A stretch of 25,389 nucleotides of DNA from JBGTCY01 sp041748615 (GCA_041748615.1 JBGTCY010000029.1:1-25389), one strand, 5' to 3'; counted from the stretch's first letter, positions 8,107-17,042 are shown. Numbers and translations: made by a program. Notes: generated from the letters alone by a model not told the origin.

Positions 8107-9381
8107 ATGATAAAAATAAAAATTATGAAAAGGAATCTTCTCATCATTTCGGCAATGGCAATTTTCTTTCTTACCGGTTGCGGAAGTGGTTACAACGGTC
8201 AGCTTATTGGCGTTCAAAACCGTCCGGGTTGGAACAATGTCATACCTTTTGGTATGGTTTATATACCGTCTGGAACCCTCCATATCGGACCCAGTGATCA
8301 GGATATTAACAATTCCATGATTCAAAGAAGCAAATCAATTTCTATCCAGGGGTTTTATATGGATGATACAGAAGTAACTAATAATGAGTATCGTCAGTTT
8401 GTAAACTGGGTGAGAGATTCTATTGCGGCTAAAACTGCCGGTATTGTTACTGCTGATGACAATGGCAATGAAACTATTGACTGGGACCAAATGAGAGTCT
8501 TTGATTATGATGATGAAGAGTACAAAGACCAGTTAGAAGAAATGTACTATGCCGAAAACGAAAGAATTTGGGGGAAAAGAGAATTGGATATTCGTAAACT
8601 TTCATTTGAATATTATTGGATAGACATTAAAGAAGCCGCAAAAGCCTCAAATCGCGGAAAGCCAAGAACCGAATTCATCAGAAAAGAAACTACAGAAGTA
8701 TATCCTGATACCTTAGTATGGGTGAGAGATTTTTCATACTCTTATAATGAACCAATGACCCGCAATTATTTTTGGCACCCTTCATTTGATGACTACCCGG
8801 TAGTTGGTGTTACCTGGGGACAAGCTAATGCGTTCAGCGCATGGAGAACTAAGTTTTGGGATGATTACAGAACTGCCCGTGGCGAGGTCATTAATGATCC
8901 TTTCAGGTTACCGACAGAGCAAGAATGGGAATACGCTGCACGCGGAGGTAAGAAGTTAGCACCCTATCCCTGGGGCGGTCCTTACCTGAGAAATACAAAA
9001 GGATGTTTGCTTGCCAACTTTAAACCAGGCAGAGGCAATTATCCGGAAGATGGAGGTTTTTACACGGTGAGAGCGGATGCTTACTGGCCCAATGATTACG
9101 GTTTGTATTGCATGTCAGGCAATGTTTCTGAATGGACTTCCACTGCATTTTATGAAAATGCCTATGCGTTTGTTCATGACATGAACCCTGATATCCGTTA
9201 TGATGCGAAAGAAGACGACCCGATTACTATGAAGAGAAAAGTAATCAGAGGTGGTTCATGGAAAGATATCGGATATTATTTACAAACAGGAGCAAGACAC
9301 TGGGATTATCAGGATTCTGCGAAATCCTATATCGGCTTCAGAAACGTATTAACTTTCTTAGGAAGATCGTTTAATGATTAA
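8107..9381 (+). CDS. gldK: T9SS ring lipoprotein GldK/PorK
   Basis: A 424-residue lipoprotein with a formylglycine-generating-enzyme (FGE/SUMF1) fold. Lipobox LTGC puts the lipidated cysteine at residue 25. An ATG 18 bases downstream (8125) would make it residue 19 and is an equally good start. Fold motifs appear in order: DDTEVTNNEYRQF, YPVVGVTWGQA, FRLPTEQEWEYAARGG, MSGNVSEW, VIRGGSW and a terminal GFRNVL. The cysteines that FGE uses for catalysis are not present in the C-terminal region (GARHWD instead), so it is structural rather than enzymatic. The long acidic insert between residues ~110 and 225 is normal for GldK. With GldN it forms the large periplasmic ring under the outer membrane. 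It heads the gldKLMN genes. Confidence 0.96.
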   Translation: MIKIKIMKRNLLIISAMAIFFLTGCGSGYNGQLIGVQNRPGWNNVIPFGMVYIPSGTLHIGPSDQDINNSMIQRSKSISIQGFYMDDTEVTNNEYRQFVNWVRDSIAAKTAGIVTADDNGNETIDWDQMRVFDYDDEEYKDQLEEMYYAENERIWGKRELDIRKLSFEYYWIDIKEAAKASNRGKPRTEFIRKETTEVYPDTLVWVRDFSYSYNEPMTRNYFWHPSFDDYPVVGVTWGQANAFSAWRTKFWDDYRTARGEVINDPFRLPTEQEWEYAARGGKKLAPYPWGGPYLRNTKGCLLANFKPGRGNYPEDGGFYTVRADAYWPNDYGLYCMSGNVSEWTSTAFYENAYAFVHDMNPDIRYDAKEDDPITMKRKVIRGGSWKDIGYYLQTGARHWDYQDSAKSYIGFRNVLTFLGRSFND

Positions 9382-9449
9382 AAAATTTAAATAAACTATA
9401 TAATTAAATTTATTTTTTAACAAAAAAACAATTAAAACCAATAGTACTT

Positions 9450-10262
9450 ATGAGAAAACTTGCAATTTTCTTTGAATCAGAGAAAGGAAAACGTGTAAAA
9501 AACATGATTATCGGTTTGGGCGCAGCCGTGATAATGATGGGAGCCCTTTTTAAACTGGAATCATGGCCCGGAGCGAGTATCATGCTTATCGCTGGATTAA
9601 GCATTGAAGCATTCATCTTCGCATTGCAGGGCATTTTGCCTCCGCATAAGGATTACTATTGGGAAAAAATTTATCCTGAGTTAGACATATCACCTGAAGT
9701 TGAAGGTGAGGGTCACGGACATTCTCAGGCATTCAAAGGCTCAATCACCGAGCAATTGGATGAAATGCTTGAGAGTTCAAATATTGAATCAAAGCTCATC
9801 GAAAGATTGGGACAAAATCTCGGCAAATTGGGTGATAATGTTGAAAAACTCGCGGATATTGGGGACGTTTCACTTGCGACCAATGAATATTCAGCAAAAG
9901 CACGCGAAGCAACAGTGGCACTATCTCAAATGAAAGATGCTTACACGGGAGCTACCGAATCCATCAAAGCGCTTGGTAATGCATCAACAGATGCTCAAAA
10001 CTTCCACACGCAAATGCAGATGGTTACAAAAAACCTTTCAGCGCTTAACTCTATTTACGAAGTTGAGTTGCAGGATGCCACTACTCATATCGCGGCTATC
10101 AATAAATTCTATGGTACGCTGGCGGATTCTACCGAAACACTCAATGCCTCTTTAAGTGACGCAAGGTCTTACAAAGAGCAACTTGGGCAGCTTTCAAAGA
10201 ATCTCGCATCGCTCAATACTGTTTACGGCAACATGTTGTCTGCTATGGCAATAAAAGCCTGA
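9450..10262 (+). CDS. gldL: T9SS inner-membrane motor protein GldL/PorL
   Basis: A 270-residue protein with two N-terminal membrane helices (about residues 19-37 and 42-63), then the conserved WEKIYPELD segment and a long C-terminal coiled-coil-like cytoplasmic tail. GldL proteins form a pentamer around GldM helices and convert proton flow into rotation. By hand alignment to Flavobacterium johnsoniae GldL (recalled), Lys35 and Glu53 match its Lys27 and essential Glu49. The positions of its Tyr13, His30 and Glu59 are Ile21, Ser38 and Leu63 here, while an extra Glu37 appears in the first helix (FKLESWPG in place of the common FKIxHWPG). The gene starts 68 bases after gldK and ends 62 bases before gldM. 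Confidence 0.94.
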   Translation: MRKLAIFFESEKGKRVKNMIIGLGAAVIMMGALFKLESWPGASIMLIAGLSIEAFIFALQGILPPHKDYYWEKIYPELDISPEVEGEGHGHSQAFKGSITEQLDEMLESSNIESKLIERLGQNLGKLGDNVEKLADIGDVSLATNEYSAKAREATVALSQMKDAYTGATESIKALGNASTDAQNFHTQMQMVTKNLSALNSIYEVELQDATTHIAAINKFYGTLADSTETLNASLSDARSYKEQLGQLSKNLASLNTVYGNMLSAMAIKA

Positions 10263-10324
10263 TAATTCAGTTAAATAGTGTCTTAATTTTTTAAATAATC
10301 CATAAAAGAAAACCTTAAAACGCA

Positions 10325-11974
10325 ATGGGCATTCCAAAGGAACCACGACAGCAAATGATCAACATGATGTATCTCGTGTTGACAGCCCTTCTTGCTTTGA
10401 ACATTTCCGCTGAAGTATTGAACGCTTTTAAACTTGTGAGCGATGGTATGCAAACGAGCAATGAAGCGATTGATAAGAAAAATGATGCATTGATGGATGC
10501 GTTTCAATTGCAATACGCAAATGACCCTGACAGAACCAGAATGTATTTGGAAGATGCTAAAAGAGCAGAAGAGTTATCCAATCAATTCGTAACAAGAGTT
10601 CAGGCATTAAGAAATATGCTCATTGAAAGAAGCGGTGGATATATGAATAATGATACCGCAGCAGCGGATTTAAAGGGTAAGAGGAACTTTGATATTACCA
10701 CATTTCTGTTAGTTGAACAGGAAAATGGCAGGGAATTGAAAGCAGAAATCAATAGCCTTAGAGATTCTTTGCTTTCATTGCCTTCTCTTGATGAAAACGA
10801 TAAGGCAAATCTTGCAACTCAGTTTACGCTCAGTACAGAGTACAATGCTGCTGATGCAAAAAGGCTCGGCAAAAAAAGTTGGGAAGAATATCTTTTTGAC
10901 CATGTACCAGTAATCGCTGTAAATACTATTTTGACAAAATTCCAGGGAGATGCTAAAAACTCTTCCGGTTTGGTGATTGAAACACTTTTCAAGAAAATCG
11001 GTGCATCGTCCTACAAATTTGATGACCTCTCTGCAAAAGTAATTGCGCCCAGCAGTTATATCATTGTGGGGCAAGAATATAAGGCGGACATTTTCGTTTC
11101 TGCCACAAGCGCTACTCAAAATCCTGAAGTTTTCATGGGTAGGTTTGACCCGAATATCATTAAGTATGATTCCAAAAAAGGTGATTTGCCGGCAAAAGTT
11201 GAGCAATTTCCACTGTTACCGGGATTTGAAACGATTAATGTATCCGGAGGTATGGGAAGGTTTTCAGAGAAAGCGCAAAGAAGCGGATTCAACGAAAAAA
11301 CCGGAGTGATTAAAGTGAAGCAACCACAGGGTACCGGATTTGATTACTTCCCGTTTAAGTTAGAATATCAGTTCGCTGAAGCGGGCGTGGTGGTATCACC
11401 TGATAAAATGAATGTATTCTATATTGGCGTAGATAATCCTGTTTCAGTTTCTGTATCAGGATTCCCTGCTGAAAAAATCAGCGCCAACTTTAATAAAAAC
11501 GGCACGATGAAAATGGTCAGCCCCGGTAAGTTTGTTGCAAACGTGACATCTGTTGACCTGAAAGGAGAAACGGAAGTCATGGTTAACGTTGAATTGCCGG
11601 ATGGATCAAAAAAACAAATGGGATCTTCTGCATTTCGTGTAAAGCGGGTACCTGACCCGGTCGCTAAAATCGGTGGAGAGAAAGGCGGAAGCGTGAAAGC
11701 GGCCACATTTAAAGTACAAAGAGGGATTATTGCCGAATTGGAAAACTTTGACTTCGACATTAAATTTCAGGTGGTGGGTTATGAAATGACCTACGCGGCT
11801 GCGCGTCAGGATTTGTTAACTACTACTGCGGATGGTCCGATGTTTACGCCTAAAATGATGGATTACCTCAGTAAGGCAAAACCGGGTGACATTTTTTACT
11901 TTGATAAAGTTCGTGCAAAAGGTCCTGATGGAACCATCCGGAGTTTGCCCGGTATCGTATTTAAATTAATCTAA
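10325..11974 (+). CDS. gldM: T9SS motor shaft protein GldM/PorM
   Basis: The 549-residue protein starts with PRQQMINMMYLVLTALLAL, the single membrane helix and preceding arginine (Arg8) characteristic of GldM, followed by SAEVLNAF. The rest is periplasmic: a helical region to about residue 210, then several beta domains (for example VIAPSSYIIVGQEYKADIFVSA and NPVSVSVSGFP) ending in a C-terminal domain that should contact the GldK/GldN ring. In known structures a GldM dimer passes through the GldL pentamer and transmits motion across the periplasm. The length is typical (about 510-550). It is separated from gldN by only 11 bases, so the two are clearly co-transcribed. Confidence 0.96.
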   Translation: MGIPKEPRQQMINMMYLVLTALLALNISAEVLNAFKLVSDGMQTSNEAIDKKNDALMDAFQLQYANDPDRTRMYLEDAKRAEELSNQFVTRVQALRNMLIERSGGYMNNDTAAADLKGKRNFDITTFLLVEQENGRELKAEINSLRDSLLSLPSLDENDKANLATQFTLSTEYNAADAKRLGKKSWEEYLFDHVPVIAVNTILTKFQGDAKNSSGLVIETLFKKIGASSYKFDDLSAKVIAPSSYIIVGQEYKADIFVSATSATQNPEVFMGRFDPNIIKYDSKKGDLPAKVEQFPLLPGFETINVSGGMGRFSEKAQRSGFNEKTGVIKVKQPQGTGFDYFPFKLEYQFAEAGVVVSPDKMNVFYIGVDNPVSVSVSGFPAEKISANFNKNGTMKMVSPGKFVANVTSVDLKGETEVMVNVELPDGSKKQMGSSAFRVKRVPDPVAKIGGEKGGSVKAATFKVQRGIIAELENFDFDIKFQVVGYEMTYAAARQDLLTTTADGPMFTPKMMDYLSKAKPGDIFYFDKVRAKGPDGTIRSLPGIVFKLI

Positions 11975-11985
11975 AACATTACATC

Positions 11986-12810
11986 ATGAAGCAACTGTCT
12001 GTATTTTTGATTTGCGCTTTGTTCTCAATTAGTTTAATTGGACAAACAGTGCAATCTCAGCCTCCGAGAGACGAAGCTTATGACAAGTTAACGCTTTCTG
12101 AAAGGCAGATTGTACCGTATGACCATATCCGGGAAGCAGATGTTTTTTGGAAAAAAAGAATCTGGAGGGTTATTGATGTGCGTGAAAAAATGAATCTTTC
12201 TTTCAAATATCCCAAGCAGTATTTAGTTGAAATACTGAGGGACCATGCCATTGAAGGGTCAATCACTGTTTATGACCCGATTGACGATGCATTCACGAGA
12301 CCAATATTACCGGAAGAATTGGCAAAAATTGGTGTGGGTGAAGCGGATACCATCCGGGTGATTGACCCCATCACCATGGATGAAAAAGTTGAAATCACCA
12401 AGCCGGAGTTTGATCCTCAGAAGGTTACAAAATTCAGGTTAAAAGAAGATTGGATTTTTGATGAGGAAACTTCAACCATGATAGTTAGAATTTTGGGAGT
12501 AGCACCTGTATTGGAAGAATACAATACTGACGGTTCATTTCGCGGTGATAAGCCTTTGTTTTGGGCATATTATCCTGAACTGAGACCTATTCTCGCGAAA
12601 TATCAAGTCTTCAATACTCAGAATGATGCGGTAACGATTAGCTGGGAAGACCTTTTTGAAATGCGTTATTTTTCCAGCTACATTTATAAAGAGTCCAATG
12701 TGCATGACCGCAGAATTCAGGATTACCTGACAGGGGTTGACGCGTTGCTTGAATCAGATAAAATCAAAAACAAAATCTTTACTTTCGAACACGACCTTTG
12801 GTCTTATTAA
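11986..12810 (+). CDS. gldN: T9SS ring protein GldN/PorN
   Basis: A 274-residue exported protein with a signal peptide (FLICALFSISLIGQT). It carries the family pattern DVFWKKRIWRVIDVREKMN at about residues 48-66 and the ISWEDLFEMRYFSSYIYKESNVHDRRI stretch near the C-terminus, both hallmark GldN/PorN segments. GldN binds GldK to build the periplasmic ring, and the GldM C-terminal domain contacts this ring. It is the last gene of the plus-strand T9SS block, and its TAA is only 2 bases from the stop of the convergent uvrC. A short hairpin (GACC-TTT-GGTC, 12793-12803) in its last codons, followed by TTATTAATTT, is the only terminator-like element. Confidence 0.95.
   Translation: MKQLSVFLICALFSISLIGQTVQSQPPRDEAYDKLTLSERQIVPYDHIREADVFWKKRIWRVIDVREKMNLSFKYPKQYLVEILRDHAIEGSITVYDPIDDAFTRPILPEELAKIGVGEADTIRVIDPITMDEKVEITKPEFDPQKVTKFRLKEDWIFDEETSTMIVRILGVAPVLEEYNTDGSFRGDKPLFWAYYPELRPILAKYQVFNTQNDAVTISWEDLFEMRYFSSYIYKESNVHDRRIQDYLTGVDALLESDKIKNKIFTFEHDLWSY
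12793..12810 (+). terminator. Possible weak terminator at the gldN/uvrC junction
   Basis: GACC at 12793-12796 pairs with GGTC at 12800-12803 across a three-base loop, and an AT-rich run TTATTAATTT follows. The stem is only four base pairs and lies within coding sequence, so it is a poor terminator. Nothing better exists between the two convergent genes, which are 2 bases apart. Read-through antisense to uvrC is likely. Confidence 0.2.
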
Positions 12811-12812
12811 TT

Positions 12813-14603
12813 TCAACTGTTCAAGTTATCAAAGTGCTCTTTTAGTTTAAGCGCTTTTGATTCACCGATTAATACAGCAAGTTCATCCAAAGATGCTTGC
12901 TGTATTTTTTTTTCAGAACGAAATTTTTTCAGCAGCATCTCACTGGTTTTTTTACCGATTCCTACAATTTCTGTAAGTGAAGTTTTTAAAGTGGCTTTGT
13001 CCCGTTTCGTTTTGTGAAAAGTAATGGCAAAACGATGCGCTTCATCGCGCATTCTCTGAATCAGTTTGAGAGCAGGTGAACGCTTGTCTATATGCAATGG
13101 CAAAGGGTCATCAGGGAAATAGATTTCTTCCAGCCGCTTCGCGATTCCTGCAATAGGAATTTTTCCGGCTAAATTCAGTTTTTCCAATGCTGTTCTTGCC
13201 GCGCTGAGTTGTCCTTTTCCTCCGTCAATAATAACCAACTGTGGCAAGGGTAAATTTTCATTCAATAATTTTGAATATCTGCGATAAACGACTTCCTCCA
13301 TAGAAGCAAAGTCATTTGGTCCCGTCACTGATTTGATATTGTAATGACGATAATCTTTTTTTACAGGTTTCCCCATTTTGAAAACTACCATTGAAGAAAC
13401 CGGAAAGCTCCCCTGGAAGTTGGAGTTGTCAAAACATTCAAGGTAAACCGGCAATTCTGTCAACCGGAATTCTCTTTGAAGCAACTCAAGAGTTCCTGTG
13501 CTTTTTGATTTTCCTGTGAGCGACTCACGACTGTTTTTATAATATTCAGCGTTGCTGAGTGAGAGTTCAAGCAGCTTTTTCTTGTCGCCTCGCTGCGGAA
13601 CGGTAATACTGATTTTTTCATCCGGGAAATCCAATGATATTGGCGTGATAATTTCGGGAGAGTCACTTTTATAATCTTGTCGCAGCGAGATGATTGCAAA
13701 AATAAGCAGGTCATGTGGACTTTCTTCTAATTTTTTGCGCAACTCCACAGTTTTGGTTTGGGTGATAGAACCATTCACCACTTTCAGATAATTGACAAAC
13801 GCGCTTTTTTCATTGTCAATAATGGAAAACACATCTACGTTATCTATCACCGGGCTGACGATGGTGGACTTTGCCTGATAATTTTCCAACAACTCAATTT
13901 TACTTTTAATCAGGTGTGCTTTTTCAAACTCAAATTTTTCAGAATGGAACTGCATATTTTTTCGAAGCTCCTGCATCACACTTCCGTATTGACCTTTCAG
14001 AATATTTCTGATAAGTGAAATGGATTCTGAATAAGATACTTCGGTTTGTTTGTCTTCGCAGGGTCCTAAACAATTACCGATGTGATATTCTAATCTAGCC
14101 TTGTATTTTCCTTCCTCAATTTTTTTTTGAGAAAGATTAAGGTTGCAGGTTCTCAGCGGAAAAAGTGATTGTAATAATCTGAGTATCGAGCGCACCCGTT
14201 TTACTGAGGTATAGGGTCCAAGATATTCTGAACTGTCATCCGTTAAAGTCCTGGTTAGAAAAACGCGCGGGAATCTTTCATTTTTGATACAAATATGCGG
14301 ATAGGTTTTGTCATCACGCAGTTGAATATTGTAGCGTGGCTGGTTTTCTTTTATCAGCAGATTTTCCAGCAACAAGGCATCTTGCTCAGACTTGACAATG
14401 GTGAATTCGATGCGAATGGTTTTTCTGGATAAAACCCTTGTTTTATAATTGTCATGACTTGTTTTAAAATAGGAGGAAACTCGATTGCGCAAGTTGCGGG
14501 CTTTACCCACGTAGATGATTTTATTATTTTCATCTATGAATTTGTAAATACCCGGCTCAACAGGAAGTGAAGGTTGAATGAGTTTAAACTCTTCGGGATT
14601 CAT
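12813..14603 (-). CDS. uvrC: Excinuclease ABC subunit C
   Basis: A 596-residue UvrC, the nuclease that makes both incisions in UvrABC nucleotide-excision repair. An N-terminal GIY-YIG nuclease domain is clear (GIY at 18-20, YVGKARNLRNRV at 31-42). A UVR domain (FEFEKAHLIKSKIELL) lies around residues 206-221. The C-terminal RNase H-like endonuclease half begins at about residue 380, with FDNSN (Asp392), VIIDGGKGQ and RDEAHRFA as its metal-site motifs. Tandem helix-hairpin-helix sequence (LTEIVGIGKKTSEMLLKKF) closes the protein. Length and domain order are standard. It runs tail to tail with gldN. Upstream, a 47-residue small ORF ends 9 bases before its ATG. Confidence 0.97.
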   Translation of the reverse strand: MNPEEFKLIQPSLPVEPGIYKFIDENNKIIYVGKARNLRNRVSSYFKTSHDNYKTRVLSRKTIRIEFTIVKSEQDALLLENLLIKENQPRYNIQLRDDKTYPHICIKNERFPRVFLTRTLTDDSSEYLGPYTSVKRVRSILRLLQSLFPLRTCNLNLSQKKIEEGKYKARLEYHIGNCLGPCEDKQTEVSYSESISLIRNILKGQYGSVMQELRKNMQFHSEKFEFEKAHLIKSKIELLENYQAKSTIVSPVIDNVDVFSIIDNEKSAFVNYLKVVNGSITQTKTVELRKKLEESPHDLLIFAIISLRQDYKSDSPEIITPISLDFPDEKISITVPQRGDKKKLLELSLSNAEYYKNSRESLTGKSKSTGTLELLQREFRLTELPVYLECFDNSNFQGSFPVSSMVVFKMGKPVKKDYRHYNIKSVTGPNDFASMEEVVYRRYSKLLNENLPLPQLVIIDGGKGQLSAARTALEKLNLAGKIPIAGIAKRLEEIYFPDDPLPLHIDKRSPALKLIQRMRDEAHRFAITFHKTKRDKATLKTSLTEIVGIGKKTSEMLLKKFRSEKKIQQASLDELAVLIGESKALKLKEHFDNLNS

Positions 14604-14612
14604 GCCCTAAAA

Positions 14613-14756
14613 TTACAATGGTGAAAAGAAAAGATTCCAGAAGTAATTGATGGATGAATTATTCACCTTATCCCATTTTTTTAAATAAGGACGCGGGACG
14701 AATGTAGAGGGATGGAAACCGGGAATGTTTTCATAAAAGTGCAAAAAATTATTCAT
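14613..14756 (-). CDS. Possible small protein upstream of uvrC (47 residues)
   Basis: An ATG at 14754-14756 opens a 47-codon frame to a TAA at 14613-14615. The product begins MNNFLHFYENIPGFHPSTF and ends YFWNLFFSPL, and is rich in aromatic residues and asparagine. It fills most of the 190-base gap between the penicillin-binding protein and uvrC, and its stop lies 9 bases before the uvrC ATG, as expected for a translationally coupled leader ORF. No family is recognised and no membrane helix is clear. Against it, the start codon sits 3 bases after a hairpin (14760-14792) with no room for a ribosome site, and a frame this long can occur by chance. It may also be the remnant of a longer gene. Confidence 0.35.
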   Translation of the reverse strand: MNNFLHFYENIPGFHPSTFVPRPYLKKWDKVNNSSINYFWNLFFSPL

Positions 14757-14759
14757 CCA

Positions 14760-14792
14760 ATTTGATTGTTCTGAGCGCTGAAATAATCAAAT
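14760..14792 (-). terminator. Hairpin just after the PBP1A stop, likely terminator
   Basis: ATTTGATT at 14760-14767 is perfectly complementary to AATCAAAT at 14785-14792, and TTC/GAA extends the stem inside. On the minus strand the hairpin begins 1 base after the penicillin-binding protein stop codon. Some ten bases later it is followed by the T run AATTTTTTG. The stem is AT-rich and the T run is not adjacent, so termination is probably partial. Confidence 0.4.
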
Positions 14793-14793
14793 C

Positions 14794-17037
14794 TTAGTTC
14801 TCAAATTCATCACCGTATTTTTTGGGTTTGTATTCAAACTCAGAGGCTTTTTCATACCTTGAACAATCTAGTTCGATGGTGAGTTTTTGTTTGGGTTTTT
14901 CAAAAGTGATTTCAGTGTCGTAACCTAAAGCGGGATTCTCGTAAATGCTTTTAAAAAATAATGCCCATATCGGTAATGCCATACTCGCGCCTTGTCCCAA
15001 GCTCATTCTTTCAAAACGCATAAAACGGTCTTCGCCACCCACCCAAACCCCGGCAATCAATTGAGGTGTGATTCCGAGAAACCAGCCGTCAGAGTGATTT
15101 TGTGTCGTCCCTGTTTTTCCGCCTATATCATTTTTCAATTGATATTCATAGCGAGACGACCACAGCCTGGTACCGGTGCCTGTTTTGACGATGTAGCGCA
15201 GCATTTCCACCATAATCCAGGCGGTTTGTTCGCTCATCACTTCAATACTTTCTGTTGGAAAACTTTGGATGAGATTGCCGTTTTTATCTTCAATATGTGT
15301 GATGAATATCGGTTTGGTATAAACTCCTTTGTTAGCGAACGCGGTGTAAGCGCCCACCATTTCCTGCACGGTAATGTCAGGTGTGCCTAAACAAATGGAA
15401 GGGTAGGGGTCAATATGACTGACAATTCCTAAGCGTCTTGTTAAATCTATCAGGGGCTGCGGTCCGATTTGTTTCATCAGGTATGCCGAACAGGAATTTT
15501 TCGAATCAGCAAGGCAATCGAGTAAAGTGAATTTTTCATAGGTGAATTTGCCGCCTGAATTTTGGGGAGTCCAATTGTTAAACTCTTCAAAAGTGTAAGG
15601 CTGGTCAATCACTTTGAAACAGGGCGACCAGCCATTATCAATGGCGGTCGTGTATAGAAAAGGTTTGAACGTAGAGCCGATTTGCCGCTTAGTAGTGATG
15701 TGGTCAAACTGGAAATATTTATAATTTATGCCGCCTACCCACGCTTTGATGAATCCGCTTTTAGGGTCAACGGCAAGCATCCCTGTTTGAAGAAACCTCC
15801 GGTGATACCGCAAGGAATCAAGCGGAGTCATCACGGTATCTTTTTCGCCTTCATAGGTAAAAATTTTCATGGGAATCGGCTCGCTGAAATTTACGATGAT
15901 GGAATCATGCTGCCATCCTTCATCCTTGCTTAAAGCGCGATAGCGTTCAGAATTTTTAATCGCTTTTTGCAGTTCTTCCTGTTGGGTTGCCCAAAGGTCT
16001 TTTTTGCCCGATTCTTTATCAAATTCTTTTTGCAATTCCTGCATGTGTTGCGTCACCGCTTTTTCGGCAAGTGTCTGAAGTCGGGAGTCAAGCGTAGTGT
16101 AAATTTTCAACCCGTCAGTGTAGAGATTATATTTTCTGGATGAATCAATTTTTTGTGATTCATTCAGCCAGCGCTGCAACTGAAATCTTAAATATTCGCG
16201 GAAATATGGCGCAAGTCCTTCTGTATGAGAAGGAGCCTGATACTCAAGTACAATCGGTAATTGTTTCAGGCTGTCGAATTCAGTATCGGCAATGAAGTTG
16301 TATCTGTTCATTTGATACAGCACTACATTGCGTCTTGTTTTGGAGTTTTCAGGATTGCGCTGCGGATTGTAGCGTGAAGGTGCCTGTAACATTCCCACCA
16401 GAATGGCGCTTTCATCAATTGAAAGTGAATCGGTAGCTTTATTGAAATAGGTTTTTGCAGCGGATTTGATGCCATAGGAGTTGCTGCTGAATTCCACCGT
16501 ATTCAGATACATGATGATGATTTCTTCTTTGGTGTAGCAGCGCTCTAGCCGCACCGCGATAATCCATTCCTGAATTTTTCGGATAACCAATTTGAACTTA
16601 TTGAGTTTTTCACGGGGAAACAGATTTTTTGCAAGCTGCTGTGTAATAGTGCTGCCGCCTCCTCTTCGTCCTCTTAATGTGACTGCCCTGACGATACCTT
16701 TGGCATCAATGCCGCTGTGCTGATAATAACGGACATCCTCTGTTGCGATAAGCGCATCTACAAGATTTTTAGGCAATTCATGAAAGCGGGCGTTGGAGCG
16801 GTTTTGGCGATAATATTTTCCCAGCAAAACACTGTCAGCGGAATAAACTTCAGAGGCTAATTCACTTTGTGGATTTTCAAGAATTTCAAACGTGGGCAAC
16901 TCGCCAAAAGCGCCTGCAGCGATGGAATAAAAAAACGCGCTGATGCATCCCGCGAATAAAAAAAATACAATCCAGAAAATAAGAATATACTTCCAGAGAC
17001 CGGTTTGATTTGTTTTTGCTGGTTTCTTTTTTGCCAC
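14794..17037 (-). CDS. Class A penicillin-binding protein (PBP1A type)
   Basis: A 747-residue bifunctional peptidoglycan synthase. A short cytoplasmic tail and one membrane helix (about residues 16-38) precede a GT51 glycosyltransferase domain with catalytic Glu100 in EDVRYYQH and the GGSTITQQLAKN motif near residue 132. The transpeptidase domain has the SxxK nucleophile Ser455-Lys458 (GSTFKPF), the SxN-equivalent SCS in SKNSCSAYL, and Lys641-Thr-Gly (GGKTGTTQN). All key residues are intact. The start codon is GTG at 17035-17037. It lies 5 bases after the sprE/porW stop, so both are surely on one transcript. The C-terminus ends soon after the transpeptidase, with a short charged tail. Confidence 0.95.
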   Translation of the reverse strand: MAKKKPAKTNQTGLWKYILIFWIVFFLFAGCISAFFYSIAAGAFGELPTFEILENPQSELASEVYSADSVLLGKYYRQNRSNARFHELPKNLVDALIATEDVRYYQHSGIDAKGIVRAVTLRGRRGGGSTITQQLAKNLFPREKLNKFKLVIRKIQEWIIAVRLERCYTKEEIIIMYLNTVEFSSNSYGIKSAAKTYFNKATDSLSIDESAILVGMLQAPSRYNPQRNPENSKTRRNVVLYQMNRYNFIADTEFDSLKQLPIVLEYQAPSHTEGLAPYFREYLRFQLQRWLNESQKIDSSRKYNLYTDGLKIYTTLDSRLQTLAEKAVTQHMQELQKEFDKESGKKDLWATQQEELQKAIKNSERYRALSKDEGWQHDSIIVNFSEPIPMKIFTYEGEKDTVMTPLDSLRYHRRFLQTGMLAVDPKSGFIKAWVGGINYKYFQFDHITTKRQIGSTFKPFLYTTAIDNGWSPCFKVIDQPYTFEEFNNWTPQNSGGKFTYEKFTLLDCLADSKNSCSAYLMKQIGPQPLIDLTRRLGIVSHIDPYPSICLGTPDITVQEMVGAYTAFANKGVYTKPIFITHIEDKNGNLIQSFPTESIEVMSEQTAWIMVEMLRYIVKTGTGTRLWSSRYEYQLKNDIGGKTGTTQNHSDGWFLGITPQLIAGVWVGGEDRFMRFERMSLGQGASMALPIWALFFKSIYENPALGYDTEITFEKPKQKLTIELDCSRYEKASEFEYKPKKYGDEFEN

Positions 17038-17042
17038 GCGAT

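Noticed and set aside
8800..9360. GldK as an active formylglycine-generating enzyme
   Set aside because: The fold motifs are present but the C-terminal catalytic cysteines are not, and the gene sits in the gldKLMN block.
9370..9425. TTAAAAAAT / ATTTTTTAA inverted repeat between gldK and gldL
   Set aside because: It is pure A-T with a 26-base loop in a very AT-rich gap, so it is not a credible terminator between genes that belong to one operon.
10775..11206. 143-codon open frame on the minus strand inside gldM
   Set aside because: It is fully covered by the certain gldM frame and its product has no recognisable pattern. It is a shadow frame.
14651..14759. Inverted repeat TGGATGAAT / ATTCATCCA, 91 bases apart
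   Set aside because: It falls at the ends of the possible 47-residue ORF and a nine-base match over this distance is expected by chance. No direct repeats flank it.
14992..15390. 132-codon plus-strand open frame inside the PBP1A gene
   Set aside because: It is antisense to conserved transpeptidase motifs, with histidine- and proline-rich low-quality composition. It is a shadow frame.
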